NCBI GenBank assembly: GCA_016841765.1
Contig: JAENYN010000007.1
Coordinates: 1-59,004 of the forward strand
DNA: 59,004 nucleotides
Origin: Guptibacillus hwajinpoensis
GTDB taxonomy: Bacteria > Bacillota > Bacilli > Bacillales > Bacillaceae_O
Direction: 5' to 3'
Shown here: piece after piece, positions 1-9,621 of the stretch
How positions within the stretch are numbered: the stretch's first letter is position 1
Layout of the letters: each line of letters begins with the position of its first letter
The notes under the pieces: model-generated
Told to the model about the DNA's origin: nothing
The model's input: the letters and a program-made list of their open reading frames with translations, nothing else
Databases searched by the model: none
Made by a program: the position numbers and the translations under genes

Positions 1-250
1 CAATAAAAATTGCATCTGCATCTTTATATGCTGATTTATAGTTTGTTGTATAATCAATTCTGCCAGATGCATAATTCTTCTGCATTAACTCTTCAAGGCC
101 ATCCTCATAAATAGGGGAGACGCCTGACTTCATTGTTTCTACTTTCTTTTCATCGATATCAACACAAGTCACATGATGACCGACCTCGGCAAAACAAGCA
201 CCTGCGACCAAACCTACATATCCGGTACCAGCTACTGCTATTTTGTACAT
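1..250 (-). CDS. UDP-glucose/UDP-ManNAc 6-dehydrogenase family protein, N-terminal part (cut by window edge)
   Basis: The first 83 codons are visible; the 3' end lies outside the window. The protein begins MYKIAVAGTGYVGLVAG, the dinucleotide-binding GxGYVG motif of the UDP-glucose/GDP-mannose dehydrogenase family, followed by VTCVDIDEKKVE and YEDGLEELM, both typical of that N-terminal domain. These enzymes oxidise a UDP-hexose twice, with NAD, to a uronic acid. A GGAGG ribosome site (259-263) precedes the ATG at 248-250. The gene is last in the visible polysaccharide locus and probably supplies a uronic acid to the repeat unit. Whether the substrate is UDP-glucose or a UDP-N-acetylhexosamine cannot be decided from this fragment. 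Confidence 0.85.
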   Translation of the reverse strand, partial: MYKIAVAGTGYVGLVAGACFAEVGHHVTCVDIDEKKVETMKSGVSPIYEDGLEELMQKNYASGRIDYTTNYKSAYKDADAIFI

Positions 251-269
251 TGTACATTCCTCCGTATTT

Positions 270-301
270 TAAAAAAATAAAAAACTTGGTATTATACCAA
301 G
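270..301 (-). terminator. Intrinsic terminator-like hairpin between manC and the dehydrogenase gene
   Basis: On the minus strand CTTGGT-ATAAT-ACCAAG forms a 6-bp stem followed by TTTTTTATTTTTTT. It ends only about 7 bases before the ribosome site of the next gene, so that gene needs readthrough or antitermination unless a promoter is hidden here. The rest of the 250-403 gap shows no gene. Confidence 0.6.
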
Positions 302-403
302 CTTACTTTAATAATTCTTTAGTTACCATTAGATCTTATTTTCAAAAAAGAGACATTGATTGCCAAGTTTCGACCTTATGCGGGAAATGACAGGCACCTC
401 CAC

Positions 404-1768
404 TTAAATTAACGATTTACAATTTCCCTCCACTTCATCCCATGTCATAAATATATGAACAATATCTTCTTCAATTAGTTGTGAACCAGTCTGTACTTCA
501 ATAAATTCCAAGTCAGTAGTAGCCTTTATACCGTGTTTTGCTTCTACTGGAATGATTAACACATCACCTGGTTTTACCTCACGGATTTCATCATCTAAAG
601 CAAATTCACCTTCGCCTTTAATGATTGTCCAAACTTCACTTCTTGCAAAATGCTTTTGATAGCTTAAATTCTTTCCAGCTTTAACTCTAATTCTCTTTGT
701 TAGGACTTCATTTCCTTCTTCAAACTTTGTATGGTCAAGTACTCTATACCATCCCCAACGTCTTTCTTCATACATTGGTCTTTGTTCAAAGCCTTTTAAA
801 ACCTCTTTAATTCTTGGACTAGCTGCCTTATCAGTTACCAATATTCCATCTGGGCTTGCTGCAATAACCGCATCTCTTATACCTAACACAGTGACGGGAA
901 TATCTAACTCATTTACTAAATGAGTATTGGTGGAATCCTCACTGATAGTACCTTTTCCGATTTGCTTTGTACCCATTTCTTCTGTTAACGTATTCCAAGT
1001 GCCAAGGTCTTTCCAATTTCCACTGTAAGGAAGAGCAACAATTTTTTCTGCCTTTTCAACTACTGCGTAATCAAAGCTGATTTTTTCAAGATTTTGATAC
1101 TGCTTCTTCAACTCTTCATATAGAATTGGTAAGCCTTTAGCTTCTAACAAAGAGATTATATATTCAAGTTTAAAAGCAAACACACCACAATTCCATAAAG
1201 CATTTTGTTCCATTAAATTTCTTGCTTCTGCTTCTGATGGCTTTTCTTTAAAGTGACTTACTTGAATATATTTATTATTATTTTGTTTCGAAACTATATA
1301 ACCATATTTTTCTGATGGAAAAGTGGGGTTTACTCCCATTAATGCAAGGTCAGCATCGGAAGTATTTAATGCACCCTCTAAATCTTTTATTCTTTCAAAA
1401 AAGCTAATATCTACATAAGGGTCAACTGGTAAAACACCCACTACTTCATTTAAACTACTCCCCTTTACAGAATAAAGATAAGTAGCTGCTAAAGCAATAG
1501 CAGGAAATGTATCACGACGTTCTGGTTCGATAATTAATGGAATTTGAGTTCCTAGCTGACTATGAATCATGTCTACTTGAGATTTACTAGTTGCTATTAC
1601 CGTTGATTCATTTAAATGTAATTCTTCTAGCTGCCACCATACCCTTTGTACCATTGATTCTAAGTTACCGTCATTGTCCAAAACCTTTAAAAATTGCTTT
1701 GATCTAGAATCGTTAGATAATGGCCAAAGACGTTTACCAGACCCACCAGATAGTAAGATTAAATCCAT
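404..1768 (-). CDS. manC: Mannose-1-phosphate guanylyltransferase, probably bifunctional with type II mannose-6-phosphate isomerase
   Basis: A 454-residue protein that opens with the nucleotidyltransferase signature GGSGKRLWPLS (residues 8-18) and carries FKEKPSEAEA (about residue 175), the sugar-binding segment of the family. The last 120 residues form a cupin with QKHFARSEVW and VEAKHGIKA, typical of the type II phosphomannose isomerase domain. It makes GDP-mannose from GTP and mannose-1-phosphate in the cytoplasm, and the cupin suggests it can also form mannose-6-phosphate from fructose-6-phosphate. Full length for the family (about 450-480). No phosphomannomutase is in the window, so that step must be encoded elsewhere. 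Downstream of the candidate polymerase gene on the same strand. Confidence 0.93.
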   Translation of the reverse strand: MDLILLSGGSGKRLWPLSNDSRSKQFLKVLDNDGNLESMVQRVWWQLEELHLNESTVIATSKSQVDMIHSQLGTQIPLIIEPERRDTFPAIALAATYLYSVKGSSLNEVVGVLPVDPYVDISFFERIKDLEGALNTSDADLALMGVNPTFPSEKYGYIVSKQNNNKYIQVSHFKEKPSEAEARNLMEQNALWNCGVFAFKLEYIISLLEAKGLPILYEELKKQYQNLEKISFDYAVVEKAEKIVALPYSGNWKDLGTWNTLTEEMGTKQIGKGTISEDSTNTHLVNELDIPVTVLGIRDAVIAASPDGILVTDKAASPRIKEVLKGFEQRPMYEERRWGWYRVLDHTKFEEGNEVLTKRIRVKAGKNLSYQKHFARSEVWTIIKGEGEFALDDEIREVKPGDVLIIPVEAKHGIKATTDLEFIEVQTGSQLIEEDIVHIFMTWDEVEGNCKSLI

Positions 1769-1826
1769 TTATTTTACCTCCCAATAAATATTTTATGAAA
1801 GATTGTTTTCTATTACGCTATGGGCT

Positions 1827-3236
1827 CTATAAAAACAATACTACTATTTGTAATATTAAAAGACATATGGCAGTAATGATACCAATCTCTTTACTTATTT
1901 TTGTACTATTGTAATATCCATATGCAACAATAATATAAAACAGTGGCATTAACATTGTTTTATGTCTTAATTGCATAGATAATTGTGACAAGATTATAAT
2001 CCCTATAATAAAAACAATTATAAGATTAATAATTTTTGAATCCTTATTTACTAATGATGAATGTACACCTTGTATAAAATATTTGAAATAAAATAAAAAT
2101 AGTAATGGAAAAGCATGTTGAATAAAATACCTAGGTATAAAAACACCGTTATTAACAAAGTTCAAAGAAAAGAATGGTGCAGCAATGAAAAAAAGGAAAC
2201 CCAAAGGAATTCTTATAATTGTAGGCTGTTGGTTGATAATGTAAAATATCGAGGTATCTGAACTCTTTTCAGCAAAAGATGCCAAATAACCACTAACATA
2301 GCCACTACGGTAAAGGGATGTAAAAGCAAACCCCTTTGAAGACAAATAATCTATTAGAAAAGGACTAATAGCAACCAAAGATAATAAAATGAGTCCTAAT
2401 AAATTTATAAACAACAGTACTTTTTTATTCGGGTTACTTTTATAATTCTTGAGTAAATTTATACTAATTATTATTAAAGAAATTATTAGTAATGCTGCTG
2501 AACCAAATCGAAAATTAATAAGTAAAATAGTACTAACAATTAACAAAAAATATCTTTTTACAAACAAAAAGTATATGGCGCCAATAAATAAAACGGCAGT
2601 CCACCCTTCTCTTAACAAAATCAAACCATCTGAAATTAATAATGGACCAAAGAGGGATAAATAGAATGCTAATTTGCCAACTTTTTTATCACTACTTACC
2701 AAGGATGCAACTTTCCCCGTAAATATTGGGAGAAAGGTTAAACCTGCAACATTAAACAAAATTAGGTCCATGGGATGTACAATTTTAAAAAGACTTAATA
2801 TATTTGCTAATTTGTGTAAAATTATTGAATAAAAATATACTTCTCCGTAGGGGTTAGGCGTGAGATCAGGATATACATTTTGACCAGTTATTGCTTCGTG
2901 AAAGTATTTCGTGTCATCCGTCCCAATCCCACCTGGAGGACCTGATAATCCTCTATAAATATAATCAGGCAGACTCACATATTGGGCTGTAAAAATAACG
3001 AGTGCCATAAGTGTATAGAATGAAAAAACTAATAATACTCTTTCGTACTCATTTGATGAGAAAAGAAACTTACTTAATATTAAAGTTAGTAATAAAAAAA
3101 ATGTAAAGGGAATTAAACTACTAATATTAACTATAGACATGAAAGAAATATCTATACAAAGTAAAATGATTACCAAATATTTTTTTTTATTTAGTTCCAA
3201 TTTACGATCCGTTTTTCTATCAGAATGTTTTACCAA
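1827..3236 (-). CDS. Multi-pass membrane protein, candidate polysaccharide polymerase (Wzy-like)
   Basis: 469 residues with roughly ten or more hydrophobic segments and a large hydrophilic loop near residues 100-135 (GGIGTDDTKYFHEAITG). I do not recognise a specific family motif. The assignment rests on topology and on neighbours: a flippase (4448-5920), glycosyltransferases and manC in one direction, with no other polymerase candidate in this locus. The start is TTG at 3236 behind AGGAGG with a 9-base spacer. Wzy proteins polymerise lipid-linked repeat units on the outer face of the membrane and vary greatly in sequence. A membrane glycosyltransferase of the GT-C type is the main alternative. 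Strongly A/T-rich coding sequence. Confidence 0.55.
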   Translation of the reverse strand: MVKHSDRKTDRKLELNKKKYLVIILLCIDISFMSIVNISSLIPFTFFLLLTLILSKFLFSSNEYERVLLVFSFYTLMALVIFTAQYVSLPDYIYRGLSGPPGGIGTDDTKYFHEAITGQNVYPDLTPNPYGEVYFYSIILHKLANILSLFKIVHPMDLILFNVAGLTFLPIFTGKVASLVSSDKKVGKLAFYLSLFGPLLISDGLILLREGWTAVLFIGAIYFLFVKRYFLLIVSTILLINFRFGSAALLIISLIIISINLLKNYKSNPNKKVLLFINLLGLILLSLVAISPFLIDYLSSKGFAFTSLYRSGYVSGYLASFAEKSSDTSIFYIINQQPTIIRIPLGFLFFIAAPFFSLNFVNNGVFIPRYFIQHAFPLLFLFYFKYFIQGVHSSLVNKDSKIINLIIVFIIGIIILSQLSMQLRHKTMLMPLFYIIVAYGYYNSTKISKEIGIITAICLLILQIVVLFL

Positions 3237-3256
3237 TGGTTAAATCCTCCTACTTT

Positions 3257-4435
3257 CTAGAGAGGTTCATTAATATAATTAATCAACTCATCAAGCATTC
3301 TATCCTGTTTTTGGGATACTGTCTGACTTACTTCATATCCCTTTTGAGAATAACTATTCCATAGTTCTTTATCAGACACTATATTTAAAACTCTATTCTG
3401 TAATTCTTCTTGTGACAATGGGTTAAAATAAACAACCCCATCTCGACAAATTTCTGGAATTGATGTTGTTAATGAACATATTACAGGAACACCATATTTC
3501 ATACTCTCTAATGGAGGATAGCCAAACCCTTCGTTTAAGGTAGGATATATAAAACAAAAAGCACTTTTATATAGTTGTTCTAATACATTTTCTTCAACAT
3601 ATCCAAAAAATTTAAATTTCGATTGGTTTTTAAGTCTTCCTTTATATAAATTACTATCCTTTACTCCTAATACAAGCACATTTTGTTGTATATTCGGGAA
3701 CTTGCAGTATAGATCATCAAGGGCTTGTACAGCTCTATATACATTTTTCAACCACCTATCACCACTTATTAATAAAAAGTAATTTGATTTTTCAACATCA
3801 AATTGTGAAAGGTTTATTTCTAATGGGTCTTGAATTGTTTTTTTTCTTGGGCTATAAAGGACATTTATTTCTTCTTCCTTAATTTCTGGGAAATTATTCA
3901 ATAATGAAAACTTAGTATGATTAGAAGGTACAATTATTTTTCTATTCTTTGCATTAACATTAATTATTTTTTCAAATTGAGTTCTCTTTAAATTAATAAA
4001 TTTTTCGCGAAATAGGTTCTTATATATATATTTTAATTTGCTTTTTATATCTTTGTTATATTTCAGTTCATATTTATCAGTTGGCATTTCTATTGATCTT
4101 AATCCATGAATAGTATATATGAATTGAGTATCATTAAAGTTTATATTATAGAATCGATAGGGTAGCGCGCTATAAAATTTTTCAAATGCTCCCTGATCCA
4201 AAAGATTTTGTATCTCCACTTCTGATTCTACATTAATTAATTCAAATTCATTTTTATTGATTATTTTAATTATTTTATCATCTAAAAATTCATTTTTATC
4301 ATAAATACAAGTAATCTCATTATTTTTGTTATTTGCAACTAAATGCTCAAATACAACTTTTCCGTATTCACCACCACCGTGGAATTTTGAGCCACCACTT
4401 GGTTGGATAGCTATTAAATCGTATAAGATTTTCAT
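3257..4435 (-). CDS. GT4-family glycosyltransferase
   Basis: 392 residues. The C-terminal half has the GT-B nucleotide-sugar site PTLNEGFGYPPLESMKYG (the E-x7-E motif of GT4 enzymes), followed by VPVICS and PEICRDGVVYFNP. The N-terminal half starts MKILYDLIAIQPSGGSKFHGG, a usual acceptor-side opening. It would transfer a sugar from a nucleotide donor to the lipid-linked repeat unit at the cytoplasmic membrane face. Donor and linkage cannot be read from sequence. It is 20 bp upstream of the membrane protein at 1827-3236 and 12 bp downstream of the flippase gene, so co-transcription is likely. Very A/T-rich. Confidence 0.88.
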   Translation of the reverse strand: MKILYDLIAIQPSGGSKFHGGGEYGKVVFEHLVANNKNNEITCIYDKNEFLDDKIIKIINKNEFELINVESEVEIQNLLDQGAFEKFYSALPYRFYNINFNDTQFIYTIHGLRSIEMPTDKYELKYNKDIKSKLKYIYKNLFREKFINLKRTQFEKIINVNAKNRKIIVPSNHTKFSLLNNFPEIKEEEINVLYSPRKKTIQDPLEINLSQFDVEKSNYFLLISGDRWLKNVYRAVQALDDLYCKFPNIQQNVLVLGVKDSNLYKGRLKNQSKFKFFGYVEENVLEQLYKSAFCFIYPTLNEGFGYPPLESMKYGVPVICSLTTSIPEICRDGVVYFNPLSQEELQNRVLNIVSDKELWNSYSQKGYEVSQTVSQKQDRMLDELINYINEPL

Positions 4436-4447
4436 ATCGCACCTCTC

Positions 4448-5920
4448 TTACTTTGTAAGTTTTTTTTTCTTCATTAATAATGGTATCTCATTGATTGAGA
4501 AAACATTAGTGCTTTTAAGCATAAAAACGTAAGTTATGATTCCACTACCAACTAAAGTGACTAATTTTAATAAATCGTCTATATTTAAAAAATACTTTAA
4601 TAGATACACTACAATAAACATTGTCATACTACTTAAAAATAGTTTGAATAAAAATGAGCGGCTATCTTTAATAAATTGCAAATTTGAATGATAGCTTATT
4701 TTGATTACATTTAAATTCAGAACTATTCCGTATAATGTATAAGTGAATAAAGTACTATATACTGCACCTATGATACCAAATTTAGGTATGAATAATAAAT
4801 TTAATAATATATTTAAAACTGCTGAAATTCCTACAAGAATAGAGCGTCTCTTAGCATATCCCATATAATCTAAAATTGGACTCATCACTGAGTTAATACT
4901 ATTAAAGAAGAGAAATATACATAATAGCTTAAGTATAGAAATGGTTTCATGATATTCAATTCCAAATATTTGTATTATCAATAGATCAGCTACTAAAAAC
5001 ACACCCAAACTGATTGGTACTGATAACACTAATGTCATTTTAAATACTTTTAAAAAAGAATTCATTCGCTCTATATTTTTTAGTGTTGAAAATGCAGGAC
5101 CAGCTGATTGACCAATTGATACAAGCGGTATGCTAACCTTCGAAATAATCATAGTAGCCAAAGCATAGAGACCAACATCCTTTTCATCTATGAAGAACTG
5201 TATCATTAAAACATCACTCTTAGTATATATATAAAAGCTAAGCCCTGTTAAAAACATCGGTATTGAATACCGTATAATACTAAAAAAAATTTTTTTTTCA
5301 ATTGTTATAGAAAATCTAATGTCAATGGATCTGATATTATATATAAAATAGAATATAATAAATACAGAAACTATAATTTCTGCTATCAAAATTGCATTTA
5401 CATCAAAACCAATAAAGAGAAAAAACATAGTTAATGCTGCTGAAAGTAAAGAATATAAACTATTCGTTTTTGCTCTTATATCTAACCTTCTTATTCCCTG
5501 GAAAATTCTTGAGAAAAATTCACGTATCGACCTAAGTAAAACTATTATAACAATATAAAATTTATATCTTTCAAGTTCAATATCGAAAAATAACTCTATT
5601 CTAGGAATCAAACTAAACAAAACTATAGTAGTAAATAACATGAATATTAACTTAATAAGTCCGCCAGAAGTTACGAATTCATTGCGTATATGGTGGTTTT
5701 CAATATTTTCAGCAATAAATCTTGAAACTGACGTAGAAATGCCAAAATCCGATATCATCATAGATAATATGATAATCGCAAGAATAGTTTGGTAAATACC
5801 ATAATTCTCCGGGCCTAGAATTCGAGTTGCTACAATTAACAGAATTATTCCCATTACTACTTCAACTAATTGTGCACCTAAATTCCAAACAGCACCACTC
5901 GTAATTGTATTTTTTTTCAT
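4448..5920 (-). CDS. Oligosaccharide flippase, Wzx family
   Basis: 490 residues with about 12-14 hydrophobic helices spread over the whole length. The N-terminus (ITSGAVWNLGAQLVEVVMG, then TRILGPENYGIYQT) is typical of Wzx/RfbX polysaccharide transporters in the MOP superfamily. It would move undecaprenyl-diphosphate-linked repeat units across the cytoplasmic membrane. ATG start at 5920 behind AGAAGG. It lies between the pyruvyl transferase and a glycosyltransferase and is the only flippase of this locus; a second, unrelated-looking flippase serves the locus at 24-34 kb. Low GC like its neighbours. Confidence 0.88.
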   Translation of the reverse strand: MKKNTITSGAVWNLGAQLVEVVMGIILLIVATRILGPENYGIYQTILAIIILSMMISDFGISTSVSRFIAENIENHHIRNEFVTSGGLIKLIFMLFTTIVLFSLIPRIELFFDIELERYKFYIVIIVLLRSIREFFSRIFQGIRRLDIRAKTNSLYSLLSAALTMFFLFIGFDVNAILIAEIIVSVFIIFYFIYNIRSIDIRFSITIEKKIFFSIIRYSIPMFLTGLSFYIYTKSDVLMIQFFIDEKDVGLYALATMIISKVSIPLVSIGQSAGPAFSTLKNIERMNSFLKVFKMTLVLSVPISLGVFLVADLLIIQIFGIEYHETISILKLLCIFLFFNSINSVMSPILDYMGYAKRRSILVGISAVLNILLNLLFIPKFGIIGAVYSTLFTYTLYGIVLNLNVIKISYHSNLQFIKDSRSFLFKLFLSSMTMFIVVYLLKYFLNIDDLLKLVTLVGSGIITYVFMLKSTNVFSINEIPLLMKKKKLTK

Positions 5921-5933
5921 TTTATTAACCTTC

Positions 5934-7073
5934 TTATAATGAACTCACTGATAATTTTGCCTTTTCTTTTAGAGCATTTCTATTTTCATTTTGTATTTTA
6001 CAATAATAATCATACTCCCCTAGAATTTCTTCTATAGAGTTAAATATTTTATTATTATCTAATTGGTAAATTTCATGTGAATAATTTGCTAATCTCAACT
6101 GTTTCATAAAATTCGTGACTTTAGGATTATAGTTGAGGCTACACACGGGCTTACCTTGTAATGTAGCGAATATGAGTGAATGCATTCTCATTCCAATCAA
6201 CACGTTAACCTTGGAAACTTCCTTTAACAAATCCTCATAATCATTGCATGACGGAAAATGAACATCGTCTTTATTAACCATCAAAGATTTAACGTCTAAA
6301 TGAATTTGATCATCCATTTTAGAAGTTGATAAAAATTTTATACTGGCAGAATTCCTATCAATAATTTGATCAAGATTCATAGCAATAATTCTAATAAATT
6401 CATTATAATTAACTTTACGTATATTATTAGCTTGTATATCTAAATATTTATTTAAGTTAACCCCTATAACTGGCTTGTATATTGTATTATTAAATTTGCT
6501 TAACCCAATAGTTTCATTCATAAAAACTATATCTGCAGAGTTAATTCTTTTAGTGTTTATCTTTAGTCTGTTTAAAATAGTTTCGTCAGCCGGTTCACGA
6601 AGATAAATAATATCATGTCTCTTTAAAATGTATCTAAGTAAAAACTTTCCAATCCTTGACTTTTGAACAACTCCTACATTCAGGCCAATAATTTCTTTTT
6701 TTAATAGTTTTGCAATAGTAAATAGAGGTATTAGTGATGTTATAAAACTTTGAGTTAGGAATTTATTTGCATTGTAGTCAAATAATATTCCTGCTGTAGT
6801 GAATATTTTTTCAACCTTTCGCAGACAAAGAAATGTTTGAATGCTTGTAAATCGTAATGCGCCTGTACGAATATTTATATTAATTGGAATAATATTTTTA
6901 TTATCTTTATATTTCTCTTTAATATATTTTATATTGGATGTAGGTATATATAATCTATAATTATAATTACTATATTTCTCATTAATTAATTGGACAATTG
7001 TATCTAACACAGCGTTGTCGCCTAAATTTCCTCCCCCAAAAGATCCAATCAATAAAAAACCTCTATCTTTCAT
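5934..7073 (-). CDS. Polysaccharide pyruvyl transferase family protein (WcaK/CsaB-like)
   Basis: The protein opens MKDRGFLLIGSFGGGNLGDNA, the glycine-rich motif of the polysaccharide pyruvyl transferase family, and later has IGMRMHSLIFATLQGKPVCSLNYNPK, the conserved R-M-H segment of its C-terminal GT-B-like half. Members transfer pyruvate from phosphoenolpyruvate to a sugar as a ketal. I chose the ATG at 7073 (379 residues) because GGGGTG lies 4 bases upstream; an earlier in-frame ATG at 7091 lacks a ribosome site. It implies a pyruvylated, acidic repeat unit. The family also includes colanic-acid and S-layer anchoring enzymes, so the exact acceptor is unknown. Confidence 0.8.
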   Translation of the reverse strand: MKDRGFLLIGSFGGGNLGDNAVLDTIVQLINEKYSNYNYRLYIPTSNIKYIKEKYKDNKNIIPININIRTGALRFTSIQTFLCLRKVEKIFTTAGILFDYNANKFLTQSFITSLIPLFTIAKLLKKEIIGLNVGVVQKSRIGKFLLRYILKRHDIIYLREPADETILNRLKINTKRINSADIVFMNETIGLSKFNNTIYKPVIGVNLNKYLDIQANNIRKVNYNEFIRIIAMNLDQIIDRNSASIKFLSTSKMDDQIHLDVKSLMVNKDDVHFPSCNDYEDLLKEVSKVNVLIGMRMHSLIFATLQGKPVCSLNYNPKVTNFMKQLRLANYSHEIYQLDNNKIFNSIEEILGEYDYYCKIQNENRNALKEKAKLSVSSL

Positions 7074-7141
7074 GTTACACCCCGTTAGCATATATTTTTA
7101 TCTAATAAACAAATAAAAGTTTTCTTTAATTCAAATAATAA

Positions 7142-7183
7142 TTTACCAAGAGAAAGGTGGCGTATACAAATATACTTGGTAAA
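7142..7183. repeat. Inverted repeat in the 220-bp gap between pyruvyl transferase and glycosyltransferase genes
   Basis: TTTACCAAG at 7142-7150 is matched by CTTGGTAAA at 7175-7183, with a small inner GTATA/TATAC stem. No U-tract follows on the minus strand, so it is not a clear terminator. Nothing coding is visible in 7074-7293, which is almost entirely A/T. Confidence 0.4.
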
Positions 7184-7293
7184 AAGGTAATTTTAATATA
7201 CCCTGAAATCTCATAATAGCTAGATCAATTAATTTGTATAATAAAGCCAACGAGAGGTAACACTTCGGAATCATAAAAAAGTCACTTTAAAAA

Positions 7294-8490
7294 TCATGAA
7301 GAAGAAACCTTTGTTTCAGCGATTGTTTTTAATTTTAAGTAAAATTCATTTCTCCGAATGGTTAACTTATCCAAAGTATATTCTCTTGCTTTTTCTACAT
7401 TCTCTTTACTCATTTCTTCTAGTTTTTCAGGAGCATTAAGCAATTCTATAATTTTATTAGTAAATCCATCAACATCCAGTGGACTAAACAAATATTCTTC
7501 ACTCAATAATTCTGGAATTCCATTCACAGGTGTAGATAGACATGGTAATCCAACAGCCATTGCTTCTATAACAGCTCTTGGCAACCCTTCTGCTTTTGTT
7601 GGAAAAACAAACATATCTCCTTTTTTAAGTATTTCTCTTACTCTTAGTGGTGACGATAATAATCCAGTAAAAGTTACAAACTCCTCGACAGCCATATCAC
7701 GAGACATTTGTTCATAATAAGATCTTTTACTACCATCTCCAATAAACATTACATTTACGTTATATTGCTTTTCTCTTAACTTTTTTAATACCCTAATTAA
7801 TATTTCATGTCCTTTAATATCATTATTTATACTATTTGCAGTATGAACAATTGTAAATTGCTTTTTTCCCCTACTATAAGTCTTTGGCGGTGAGAAATAG
7901 GATTCAGACATATCTATCGTAGAAAAGAAATTTTCAAATTTAATATCTGTTTCACCATTCAGTCTTGAGTAAGAAGGATATTTGCTTTGCAGATAGAACT
8001 TTGTAACATAAGAAACCCCATTTGCTTGTAATACTGCTGTTTTAAGTTGTTTTGTATAAATAATCTTAGCTAACTTATTTGAAGCATATGCGTCTTGTGG
8101 ATCAGCAACTACTTCTAATGCGTAAGGCTTCCCTTTTCGTTTAAAATATTTTAAAACCATAAATGCAGAAACAGATGGCAACCTTATTAATGCGCATTCT
8201 GCATTTTCAACAGCCTTCTTAGCTGCGTTATTAAATGAGAAATAATTTTTGACATAGTCTTTCATCCCCCGCATGTAAGGCAATTCAGCAACACGTACAT
8301 TGGGTCCATCAACTTGTAGATATCCTTCTACCTCTTCAGGTACCGCTGATTTTGTTCTTGAAACAATAACAACGTCTTCAAATACAGCTAAATAACGTAG
8401 CCAAAAATTATATCCATATATAGTCTTGCACCAATATTTACCATCTGGTGTTTTTAAAAATAATGAGTCAGCCGCAACTAAAAGCTCCAT
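7294..8490 (-). CDS. GT4-family glycosyltransferase
   Basis: 398 residues from the ATG at 8490, chosen because GGGGG lies 8 bases upstream and because this start just clears the preceding gene. An in-frame start at 8505 would overlap that gene. The C-terminal donor domain carries FPTKAEGLPRAVIEAMAVG (E-x7-E) and PCLSTPVNGIPELL, characteristic of GT4 retaining transferases. N-terminal half: MELLVAADSLFLKTPDGKYW. A cytoplasmic membrane-face enzyme adding one sugar to the repeat unit. Donor not predictable. Ends 220 bp before the pyruvyl transferase gene, the largest gap in this stretch of the locus. Confidence 0.87.
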   Translation of the reverse strand: MELLVAADSLFLKTPDGKYWCKTIYGYNFWLRYLAVFEDVVIVSRTKSAVPEEVEGYLQVDGPNVRVAELPYMRGMKDYVKNYFSFNNAAKKAVENAECALIRLPSVSAFMVLKYFKRKGKPYALEVVADPQDAYASNKLAKIIYTKQLKTAVLQANGVSYVTKFYLQSKYPSYSRLNGETDIKFENFFSTIDMSESYFSPPKTYSRGKKQFTIVHTANSINNDIKGHEILIRVLKKLREKQYNVNVMFIGDGSKRSYYEQMSRDMAVEEFVTFTGLLSSPLRVREILKKGDMFVFPTKAEGLPRAVIEAMAVGLPCLSTPVNGIPELLSEEYLFSPLDVDGFTNKIIELLNAPEKLEEMSKENVEKAREYTLDKLTIRRNEFYLKLKTIAETKVSSS

Positions 8491-8492
8491 AT

Positions 8493-9617
8493 TTATTTCC
8501 CCCAAACAACCCTGTTCACATAATCCGTATATGACAATATTATTCTAATTACCTTTTCAGACACATTAGACATACTGTAATCCCGAACAAGCTTTAATGT
8601 ATCTGTTTCTTGTGTTTCTAATACTTTAAGCCCCTGTAGAATTCGTTCTTTTCTAAGTCCTACCATCATTACAGCTGCCTCTTCCATTGCCTCTGGTCTT
8701 TCATGAGCTTGTCTTATATTAAGCGCTCTAAACCCAAGAATTGAAGATTCTTCGCTAATTGTTCCACTATCACTTAGAACTGCTTTCGCCTTAATTTGCA
8801 ATTTCACATAATCATTAAAACCTAATGGCTTCATAGTTCTTACTAAGGGATTAAAATCCACTCCTTTAGACTCGATCATTTTTCTAGTTCTAGGATGTGT
8901 ACTTACAACTACAGGCATATTATATTTTTCTGCAATCGCGTTTAAACTTTCAACTAAATCTAAGAAGTTAGTATCTGAGTTAATATTTTCTTCTCTATGA
9001 GCTGATACTACAAAATAGTTTTTTTCTTCTAAATTCAGTCTTTCCATTACATCTGAACCCTCTATATCACCTTTTCTAGAGTTAAGAACTTCAAACATAG
9101 GGCTTCCTGTTTTAATAATTCTATCTGAAGGGAATCCTTCTCTTAGAAGATATTCTCTAGCAATATCACTGTAGGTTAAATTTATATCTGCTGTGTGGTC
9201 GACGATTCTTCTATTAGTTTCTTCTGGCACCCTTTGGTCAAAACATCTATTTCCTGCCTCCATATGAAATATAGGAATACGACGTCTTTTTGCTGCGATA
9301 GCACATAAACAGCTATTCGTATCTCCTAAAACTAAAAATGCATCTGGCTTTATTTCTTCCATAATAGGATCTATTTTAACTAGAATATTTCCTATGGTTT
9401 CTACAGCAGTTCCCGTAGCTGAATTAAGAAAATAATCTGGCTTCTTTAAATTAAAATCTTTAAAGAAAACCTCATTTAATTCATAGTCATAATTTTGCCC
9501 AGTATGAACAAGTGTATGATCAACAGCATCTGATTCTTCTAGTTTATTTATAACAGCTGACAACCTTATAATTTCAGGTCTAGTTCCAACGACTGTCATG
9601 ACTTTTAACTTCTTCAT
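8493..9617 (-). CDS. capG: UDP-N-acetylglucosamine 2-epimerase-like enzyme of the UDP-FucNAc pathway (CapG/FnlC type)
   Basis: 374 residues from the ATG at 9617 (MKKLKVMTVVGTRPEIIRL), which has GGAGG 9 bases upstream. Family motifs seen in order: GTRPEI, HTGQNYDYELNEVFF, EAGNRCFDQRVPEETNRR, SAHREENI and DSGTISEESS, the nonhydrolysing UDP-GlcNAc 2-epimerase fold. Directly behind capF and capE, the same order as cap5E-F-G in Staphylococcus aureus and fnlA-B-C in enteric bacteria. There this enzyme performs the final 2-epimerisation that gives UDP-N-acetyl-L-fucosamine. An ordinary UDP-GlcNAc/UDP-ManNAc epimerase is the alternative, but the neighbours argue for the FucNAc role. Confidence 0.88.
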   Translation of the reverse strand: MKKLKVMTVVGTRPEIIRLSAVINKLEESDAVDHTLVHTGQNYDYELNEVFFKDFNLKKPDYFLNSATGTAVETIGNILVKIDPIMEEIKPDAFLVLGDTNSCLCAIAAKRRRIPIFHMEAGNRCFDQRVPEETNRRIVDHTADINLTYSDIAREYLLREGFPSDRIIKTGSPMFEVLNSRKGDIEGSDVMERLNLEEKNYFVVSAHREENINSDTNFLDLVESLNAIAEKYNMPVVVSTHPRTRKMIESKGVDFNPLVRTMKPLGFNDYVKLQIKAKAVLSDSGTISEESSILGFRALNIRQAHERPEAMEEAAVMMVGLRKERILQGLKVLETQETDTLKLVRDYSMSNVSEKVIRIILSYTDYVNRVVWGK

Positions 9618-9621
9618 TAAA

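Noticed and set aside
133-390. 85-residue plus-strand open frame across the dehydrogenase start
   Set aside because: It is antisense to the conserved N-terminus of the dehydrogenase and has no recognisable composition or ribosome site.
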